In this document: piece after piece, positions 57,831-64,000 of the stretch
Layout: each line of letters begins with the position of its first letter
Position numbering within the stretch: position 1 is the stretch's first letter
Notes under the pieces: generated by a model
Told to the model about the DNA's origin: nothing
What the model saw: only the letters and a program-made list of their open reading frames with translations
The model's database searches: none
Assembly: GCA_963585895.1 (NCBI GenBank)
Contig: OY757939.1
Location: forward strand, 53,523,866 to 53,587,865
Source: Sepioteuthis lessoniana
Taxonomy: Eukaryota; Mollusca; Cephalopoda; Myopsida; Loliginidae
Direction: 5' to 3'
Length of the DNA stretch: 64,000 nt
Position numbers and translations under genes: made by a program

Positions 57831-58607
57831 GAAGTCTTGCTAATCAAACAAGTGACATGATGAAATATAATATAACGCTTAAGAATTTCAAGTTCTGACG
57901 ATACAAAAAACAGAATAAAAAGGAAAATTTAAAGAAAAATAGAAATACAAATAACAAACTGACTTTTAAAAAAAATTTTCATTTAAAAGAATCAAGAAAA
58001 AAGATAAGGAAGATAGAAGAGATGATTAATTGCTAGTTCATGATTTTTTTATTTTATTTTATTTTATTTTTTGCGTTATCAAAAGTTCTGTTAACCTTCG
58101 TACAAATTTGGCGGGGATTTTTTAATAGTTGTTCTTCATGATCCTCAATGTTAAACGATCACAGGTTTCATGGCATTGGAACCCAGTTTACCATTATATT
58201 TACCCATACTTGGGAAGAGGACAGATGCCTTTTCCGTGGTGAATGGGTCACAGGTTTGTGGTCAATGATTCACAGGTTTGCGGCGACTGGTTAACCTTTC
58301 ATTGCGGAGCTGTGTTTGTGAATGTTAAACACTTCATCTTTTACCCTTAATGGTTAAGGATAAACTATTTTATAACTTCTACAAACATATCTAACAGAAT
58401 ATTGTAAAATAATTATATAAATTATAATATCAATAATAATGATAATAATAATGATAATTTTTTTACAAAAAATTGAGACGAACCCAGACGAAACATGGTC
58501 GCAAGTCGAATCGTGTCCTTGCAATGTAGGCTTAAAAATCCTGATATGGATACATGCTTACACCTGATGAGGAAAGAGTTTTAAAAAACTATTGATAACA
58601 CACCAAC

Positions 58608-58739
58608 CTGAGTAACACACGGAATGGCAAGGAGGAAACTAATAACGCATATAATTCCCGTTATCATCATTTTTCTTTGACTAAGTTGATGTGGAAATAT
58701 ATCAGTCAGCGCCGTCACAATTATTTGCACATGTACAAA
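58608..58739 (-). CDS. SLC6-type transporter, TM8-TM9 exon
   Basis: The 132-bp exon, phase 0 to 0, has acceptor TTTTTTTTTTCAG and donor CAG/GTTGGT. It encodes FVHVQIIVTALTDIFPHQLS, then QRKMMITGIICVISFLLA and IPCVTQ. It continues TM8 directly from the upstream exon and covers IL4 and TM9. Two positions usually acidic in the family (the glutamate of VEG, and the second residue of DEFP) are glutamine and isoleucine here, marking a divergent subfamily. Confidence 0.92.
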
Positions 58740-58871
58740 CTGAAAAAAAAAAAGGCAAAAAACTATTGCATCTTAACAAATATGTTTTTTTCGTAGTTTA
58801 AATGTTCTTAATACAAACAAAAATGTCTTGAGTATAACACTGTAGTTTACTGTACCATTCAGAATGCTAAA

Positions 58872-59419
58872 ATCCATTGTATAAGTTACAACACTATATA
58901 TAGTAAGCCCAGTAGGGTGGGGCTGTAGAATAGTACCCCTTCATTGCCATCTCTCCCAGGTCTACTCTGGTCCCAAGTGGTAGCACCTGATAGGGTCCTA
59001 TCTATGTTTGACATTTAGATTTAGTGCAAACAAATGATATATGCTAAATTGAATATATTGAAAGAGAACTTATTTTACATTTAACTGTGTCTAAACAAAT
59101 GACTGATGTTTAATTGAATTGTTAGTGATAATACTTGGTACTATTTAACTGTGTGCAAAAAAAATGAGCTCGGCCTCGTTTAAAAATCATATATTTAAAT
59201 ATTAAACAACCTACAATGGTTGATATGTCCTAGAATCAAACCAAATCAAACTTATGCAAAATTGAATTGTTTGAAATAGAACTGTTTGATCATTTAACTG
59301 TGTATAAACAAATGACTGATGTCTAATTGAATCGTTAGTGATACATAGCAATATTTGGAACCACTTAACCGTGTGATTAATGTTGAATAGAATATTTAGC
59401 GTTAAAAATGACTTTAAAA

Positions 59420-59455
<36 letters not shown>
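58872..59455 (-). repeat. Dispersed ~585-bp repeat, copy 2 (inverted twin of 1-604)
   Basis: This is the reverse complement of the window start, beginning near ATTGTATAAGTTACAACACT and ending in a TA run (59424-59452). It includes a family C core (58915-59010) and several TTTAACTGTGTGCAAA-type units. Confidence 0.75.
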
Positions 59456-59480
<25 letters not shown>

Positions 59481-59584
59481 TCTGGTTAGTAGTAGAAATA
59501 ATAAGACAAACCACGATATGTGAGGAAATAGTTATATTTACATTAAGAGTATTTTCAAGAGAGAGACTGTTAGTAATAAGAACA

Positions 59585-59945
59585 TAGGATATACTTCAAC
59601 AATAGGAACGGCTCTTCTGACGGGCAAGTGTGGCACAAGGCCTTTTTTTTGGTGGGTCCAGGCGCAGGGCCATAGCCCACATGCACCCGGCATTTCCCAA
59701 AAATGTCTACGGCCCCGTCGGCATTACCATTATTAGGGGCCCCTCAGGCGCCGGGCGATTAACCCAACCTCCCTGAAGGGAGTAAAAGCCTGGGGGGGAA
59801 GGCTCCCTGAAGCCGAAGGAAATCTCCAGGTGCCGAGACACACTCAGCCAGATCCGTGCCAGACTGATCTGGACTGGACTTCTTGGTATTAGAGCTACTG
59901 CCATAGCTCATTATGCTGAAAAGGTAGGTGATACCCAACAATATA
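59585..59945 (-). mobile_element. GC-rich unclassified element, probably transposon-derived
   Basis: About 360 bp at over 55% GC in AT-rich intron. On the minus strand it reads ATGGCAGTAGCTCTAATACC, a GATCAGTCTGGCACGG stretch and CTTTTACTCCCTTCAGGGAG. Two overlapping frames of 60-65 codons have no recognised domain. A retroposon 5' region is possible. Confidence 0.4.
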
Positions 59946-60013
59946 TATATATATAAACAGGATTTGGCATTGAATAACCAACAATGGTTGATATGCCATA
60001 AAACCCAATCAAA

Positions 60014-60290
60014 GGTGCCCGTGGTGTAATTGTTATCGTCGTAGGAAATGACACGAGTTCAAATCCTGGACAAGACTGATTGCATTTCACATAGCACCAA
60101 TACCCTTGGGAAAGGTATGAATCCAATTATTCTCCCTCCAACTATGGGTAAATAGTAGGACAGACTGGGTTCTTCAGCCTTGGTGAGGCAACTAGTCTAG
60201 AAGGAAAACTCTGAATTAGAACCTGTTAAACTCCGCTTAAAAATTGACCTTGTGTCATATCCTGCCCGAGCGGAGGGGTTGGTAAATAGG
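60014..60290 (+). mobile_element. SINE family A copy with perfect 16-bp target duplication
   Basis: It is flanked on both sides by ATAAAACCCAATCAAA (59998-60013 and 60291-60306). The copy runs from GGTGCCCGTGGTGTAATTG to GGGGTTGGTAAATAGG. It has inserted into the ATATGCCATAAAACCCAATC tail of another repeat. Small deletions lie in the head (GACACGAGTTC) and near 60201. Confidence 0.93.
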
Positions 60291-60394
60291 ATAAAACCCA
60301 ATCAAACCAAACAATATATAGTTTACTGTGGTGCAATTCTACATAATATTCAACTTATGGCATTTTATATTAAAATCATTTGCAATGTATTTCT

Positions 60395-60630
60395 ATATCA
60401 GGGTGTATCAAAAGAATTCGGGAGGAACTACTCGAGAATTTTCTTTTATATAAAGGAGACTCCAGAAATTGCAACAGCACTAATCGAAAGAGAAAGTTTT
60501 CAACTGCAGAATTTCATCACACTGATCTCTACAATTGGCTATACCAAAAGTGGTGGCCGACGAGGATGGATGACGAGAGATAGTCAATGATATATGTGCT
60601 ATCAGTACGACTTGATGATGATGATCATGA
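60395..60630 (+). pseudogene. Diverged RTE-like LINE 3' end
   Basis: GATGGATGACGAGAGATAG, TATGTGCTATCAGTACGACT and a TGATGATGATG tail correspond to the 3' end of the LINE copies at 13217 and 63480, at much greater divergence. Confidence 0.5.
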
Positions 60631-60824
60631 TGTTTGGCTATACAATCTTTTCAGCCATGAACAAAAGCCTGCATGCCACACGCATAAGACGGTCGTTTTA
60701 AAAGTAACTCTTCTTGTTTTATTATGTCAATCCATAATGCCAGAAGTGGATGCCGGTGGTATGGCAGCAGAGGTTTCTGCTAATAACACACACACACGCG
60801 CGCACGAAAACACACATGTATAAG

Positions 60825-61255
60825 CAAACCTGTGCTGATGGCTGATGAGATCCATATAGAACAAGATATTCTCACTATCGTGGCTGTAAACTCACACACA
60901 CATATACATACAAATTTGTGCTGATGGCTGATGAGACCAATAAAAAATAAGAACTTACCACCAGACTAACTGCAGAGGAAGTTGGAGATGGATTTCAACT
61001 TCTAGTGTAGGTCAGCTAATTACTGATGAAGACAAGCAAGCCCTACTATAGTGACTCAATAATAACACACACACACACACACACACACAGACGTACACAC
61101 ACATTCATATATATAAGCAAACTGGTGCTGATGGCTGATGAGACCAATACAGAACAAGAAATTTCCCCCAGAGTGGCTACAGGGGAAGATTGAATGACTT
61201 TTAATTTAGGTGAGCAGATAGCTGATGAGGACAAGCAATTCCTACTATAGGGGCT
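60825..61255. repeat. Three ~130-bp units with CA microsatellites in an SLC6 intron
   Basis: GTGCTGATGGCTGATGAGA recurs at about 60833, 60918 and 61130, each followed by a GAACAAGA-type stretch and preceded by CA-rich DNA (for example 61064-61088). Confidence 0.85.
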
Positions 61256-61305
61256 TCATGTGAAGGTTTTATATGGTGATATTTTAAATATTCTTGCTGA
61301 CTTAC

Positions 61306-61418
61306 CTGACTGTCAATTCCAACAAAGAACAGCATAAGAAAAAAGAGACATGACCAAATTTGAGCAAATGGCAGTGTGGATAAAGCTTCTGGATAAACAA
61401 TGAAAGCAACACCAGGAC
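61306..61418 (-). CDS. SLC6-type sodium-dependent transporter, EL4-TM8 exon (most 5' exon in the window)
   Basis: Predicted plasma-membrane sodium-coupled symporter for a neurotransmitter, amino acid or related small solute; the substrate cannot be told from this part. The 113-bp exon has acceptor poly-T then AAG, donor CAG/GTAAGT, enters in phase 1 and leaves in phase 0. It encodes [20 protein letters not shown], then [24 protein letters not shown] is the EL4 signature. The D and S of GIDSQ correspond to the Na2-site residues of TM8 in serotonin-transporter-like members. Five exons (61418 to 51149) join without a frame break, giving about 205 residues, TM8-TM12. TM1-TM7 must lie beyond 64000. 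Introns are 2.0-2.6 kb. Confidence 0.93.
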
Positions 61419-61639
61419 CTTAAAAAAAAAAAAAAAATTGGTTCCTAAAAAGATTATTCATTACATAGACAGTACTTGACCAAAAATATTTTTCGATTTA
61501 TAGAGGCAATGGTAGGCCAAGGTCAATCTGAACCATTTACATACGATCTAAAGGTTCTAGGGTTTATCCAACCTCCCACCGGGCCAGATTTGACATGAAC
61601 TCATTTTACCGCAATGAATTGAGACACGAGCGTGGCCAT

Positions 61640-62325
61640 CACAAAAAATGCTTAACCACATCGACCTCTGAGGTTCTAATTGTAATATAGTCATAAGTTA
61701 TTCCCCTTGAGTGGAACTCTTCAATGATGTCACTCCAGAAATAGAAACTAAGGTTCACTCTCTTTTTTCTCTGGATTACAGTAAGTAAACGCGTGTTTTG
61801 TAAGTAAACTGAAGTAGCACCACGTTCATTCACAGTGTTAACAAGCACTAGTATACTACAACGACGAAATCGTAGGATTTGCTGAAAATACGGAAGATGG
61901 ATGTGGCAGAAGAAAGTTCATGGATCCTTCCACCACAAAACAATGAGAAAGAGCAGAGCCCACAGTCAGATAGTGAACCCGAACAAGGACCAATTCTTCC
62001 CATGGAGAATCATAGGAATCAAGAAATGCAACCAGCTTCAACAGGGCAAGACAATGCAGGATAACTGTGACGATCTGCTCGGACAGTGAAACCATCACAA
62101 AAAATGAACCTGAAAACAGAAAATTGAACTCTGTTATTTTGCTAAGAGATTTTGAAAAAAAAATCCAGTGTGTAGATGTAATTTAGTCATAACAAGTTAT
62201 TCCCCTTGAATGGAACTCTTCAATGACGTCACCTCGAGATTGAAACTAAGGTTCACTCTTTTTTCTCCTCAGGACTTCAGTAAGTAAACACATGCTTTTG
62301 TACAGCTCTGTAAATAAACGTGAAT
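61640..62325 (+). repeat. ~150-bp direct repeats flanking a short frame
   Basis: Segments 61670-61830 and 62175-62320 share AAGTTATTCCCCTTGA, TGGAACTCTTCAATGA, GAAACTAAGGTTCACTCT and CAGTAAGTAAAC. Between them is a 55-codon frame starting MDVAEESSW and rich in Glu, Gln and Ser, with no recognised family. This could be a tandem duplication or a small element with long direct repeats. Confidence 0.65.
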
Positions 62326-62483
62326 GTACACGGAATATCACTCTTGTCCTTAATGCATGCCTCGTCGCAATATATTACACTAATAATCGACTGTTACCAA
62401 ATTATCTGCATGTACAATATTAACACCTTCATAATTTTGTTACATTATCACGAGAAAGAGCTAACTACTTTGCTATGGCCAGA

Positions 62484-62745
62484 TTTTAAGATCAGAGTAG
62501 TTTTTCTTCTATTTTAAGATCAGGGTAGCATTTTAGGTTTTAAGATCAGAGTAGTTTTTTCTTCTATTTTAAGATCAGGGTAGCATTTTAGATTTTAAGA
62601 TCAGAGTAGTTTTTCGTTTACTTTAATATCAGGGTAGCATTTTAGGTTTTAAGATCAGAGTAGTTTTTCTTCTATTTTAAGATCAGGGTGGCATTTTAGG
62701 TTTTAAGATCAGAGTAGTTTTTCTTCTATTTTAAGATCAGGGTAT
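62484..62745. repeat. ~54-bp tandem repeat, five copies
   Basis: AAGATCAGAGTAGTTTTTC alternates with AAGATCAGGGTAGCATTTTA at about 54-bp spacing. It lies in the SLC6 intron 5' of the first exon seen. Confidence 0.92.
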
Positions 62746-62754
62746 GAAACAAAT

Positions 62755-63262
62755 ACAAAACAGACAGTGAAAAAACTGGACCATTTAAATTACTGCCACA
62801 AATTATAATGAAATCTCAATGACTAAAACACACATAGGAAGTAATCGCTGTCAATGTTCTCTTAGTTGTAGCGAAAAGTTTGAGTTAAACACTTCGACCA
62901 AGTTGTGATGTTGTAATGTGCTGCCGCTTTGCAATTGTTGTATATTGAATGCAGAGTTTTTTCCTTTATGGCTACAATCTTCTTTTTCCTCATTATTACC
63001 TGTTTTATCATCAAAACAAAAACTGATGAACGATAGCCATTCAATTTCTTTGCAACATCGCAAATTCACAGCCCACAATCAATGTATATCACAATTTCAC
63101 CTTTTTCAATATCAGACAACTGCCTTAAGTTGTTGTACAGGCACCTCCTTGCACTTTACACACACACACACATATATATATATATTATATTCACAGTCCA
63201 CAATCAATGTATATCACAATTTGACCTTTTTCAATATCAGACAACTGCCTTAAACCGCTATA
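62755..63262. repeat. Relative of the 8.8-kb tandem family, then a ~122-bp duplication
   Basis: 62755-62870 shares the order ACTGGACCATTTA, AATGAAATCTCAATG, CACACATA with the 8.8-kb units. ACAATCAATGTATATCACAA followed by TTTTTCAATATCAGACAACT occurs at 63076 and 63199, separated by CA/TA microsatellite. Confidence 0.65.
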
Positions 63263-63299
63263 CAAACACTTCCTTACACTTCACACACAGCAATCAATA

Positions 63300-63490
63300 G
63301 GCACTCCTATGGACCCCCGCATATGGCCAAACAAAAGCAGGGCGACCAGCTCGAACATACATACAGCAGCTCTGTGAGGATACAGGATGTAGCCCTGAAG
63401 ACCTGCCAGAAGCGATGAATGATAGGGAGAAGTGGCGAGAGGGGGTCAGGGATATCCGTGCTGGCGGCACGACATGATGATGATGATGTA
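63300..63490 (+). pseudogene. RTE-like LINE 3' end, truncated
   Basis: The frame includes LLWTPAYGQTKAGRPARTYI-like coding (ACTCCTATGGACCCCCGCAT onward) and QLCEDTGCSPEDLPEAMNDR, with the ATGATGATGATGATG tail at 63475-63488. It starts much further 3' than the copies at 12494 and 27643. Confidence 0.8.
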
Positions 63491-64000
63491 TATATATATT
63501 TACTCACCCCTCGGCACAAGCAGGAGGTGATATAAGTGTTGTATAGTACACTGTGTCGTTATTAACAACGAGGAACACGAATGCATATAAAAATATAAGA
63601 TTATATTTTTATTTTCGGCAATGATACTTGTGTGGCGCAAAGAGCAATCGCAGAGAGTTCGCGAACACGGAGGGGCTGTCGGGAGACGGACGAGCCAGTG
63701 AACAACTGACTTTAGCCGAAATTCGGGAACTTACATAGTCTAAAACTCTCACGTGACCAGCAGCAATTTCTCTTTTTCGTTAACCATGGTTATGCCCACA
63801 TCTCACTTCTTTGCTTTTCATTGGTTATGTTGTCTGCTTCCCATTGGCTACTTGCCCAAGCCCGGTTCTGTGGGCGTACGCATCTGCCACTGTCCCCGAA
63901 TTCAATGACGCCCACTGTTCAGGTGATTTTCCGACATCTTCGACCGGATGCACCTGTTTTCAACAAAACAACTGTGGGCATGGTGACATTTCGGCAATCA
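63491..64000 (-). other. GC-moderate LTR-like or promoter-like block at the window edge
   Basis: On the minus strand two CCAAT-type motifs (TAGCCAATGGG near 63843, TAACCAATGAAAAG near 63821) precede a GC-rich stretch (CTCGTCCGTCTCCCGACAGC) and an AATAAAAATATAATC poly(A)-like signal near 63605, then ATACAACA. That order fits U3-R-U5 of an LTR, but the other end lies outside the window and no target duplication can be tested. Confidence 0.35.

Noticed and set aside
62851..63078. 75-codon minus frame as an SLC6 upstream exon
   Set aside because: No transmembrane pattern of TM6/TM7 and overlaps a repeat related to the 8.8-kb family.

Overview
The window looks like a repeat-dense piece of a large, AT-rich animal genome, most probably a cephalopod of the octopus type. 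The reasons are: several tRNA-derived SINE families of the cephalopod kind, a 5'-truncated RTE-like LINE family with TGA-rich 3' tails, mariner, hAT and LTR remnants, very long TA/CA microsatellites, and two intron-rich metazoan genes with canonical GT-AG splice sites. Nothing prokaryotic is present. Species assignment is inference.

Two host genes are supported. (1) On the + strand, two exons (11573-11713 and 17452-17795), both in phase 1, encode the ten-cysteine core and hydrophobic tail of a Ly6/uPAR three-finger protein resembling the sleepless/quiver group. Its signal-peptide exon is not recognised in the window. (2) On the - strand, five exons (61418 down to 51149) encode the C-terminal third of an SLC6-type sodium-dependent transporter, from the EL4/TM8 region to the end of TM12. 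Reading phase is consistent at every junction. The N-terminal exons lie beyond 64000 and the last exon is not found with confidence. The two genes point toward each other, separated by about 33 kb of intergenic repeats.

Layout. 1-10.8 kb: dispersed repeats, a solo LTR with target duplication (3298-3855), a 28-bp satellite (4183-5112) and a ~175-bp tandem repeat (8770-9400). 10.8-17.8 kb: the Ly6-like gene; its 5.7-kb intron holds a LINE fragment embedded in a 26-bp satellite. 18-24 kb: T-rich DNA, TA/TG microsatellites, an inverted-repeat element and a LINE remnant. 24-30 kb: a SINE, an hAT-derived element with 8-bp target duplication, a LINE copy, a seven-copy 134-bp satellite and a striking 69-bp-arm hairpin. 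30-36 kb: AT-rich DNA with microsatellites and short palindromic tandem repeats. 36-50.7 kb: two deleted mariners sharing a telomere-like junction, many SINEs, possible LTR-element debris and a MITE. 51-61.4 kb: SLC6 gene with a ~720-bp GA tract and LTR-like DNA in its introns. 61.4-64 kb: more repeats and a GC-richer promoter/LTR-like block.

No new multi-gene system is visible. The most unusual items are the hairpin whose four mismatches are all G-U wobbles, the twin mariners with TTAGGG repeats at one shared deletion joint, the ~585-bp inverted duplicate at the two sides of the window, and the GC-rich 90-bp repeat island.
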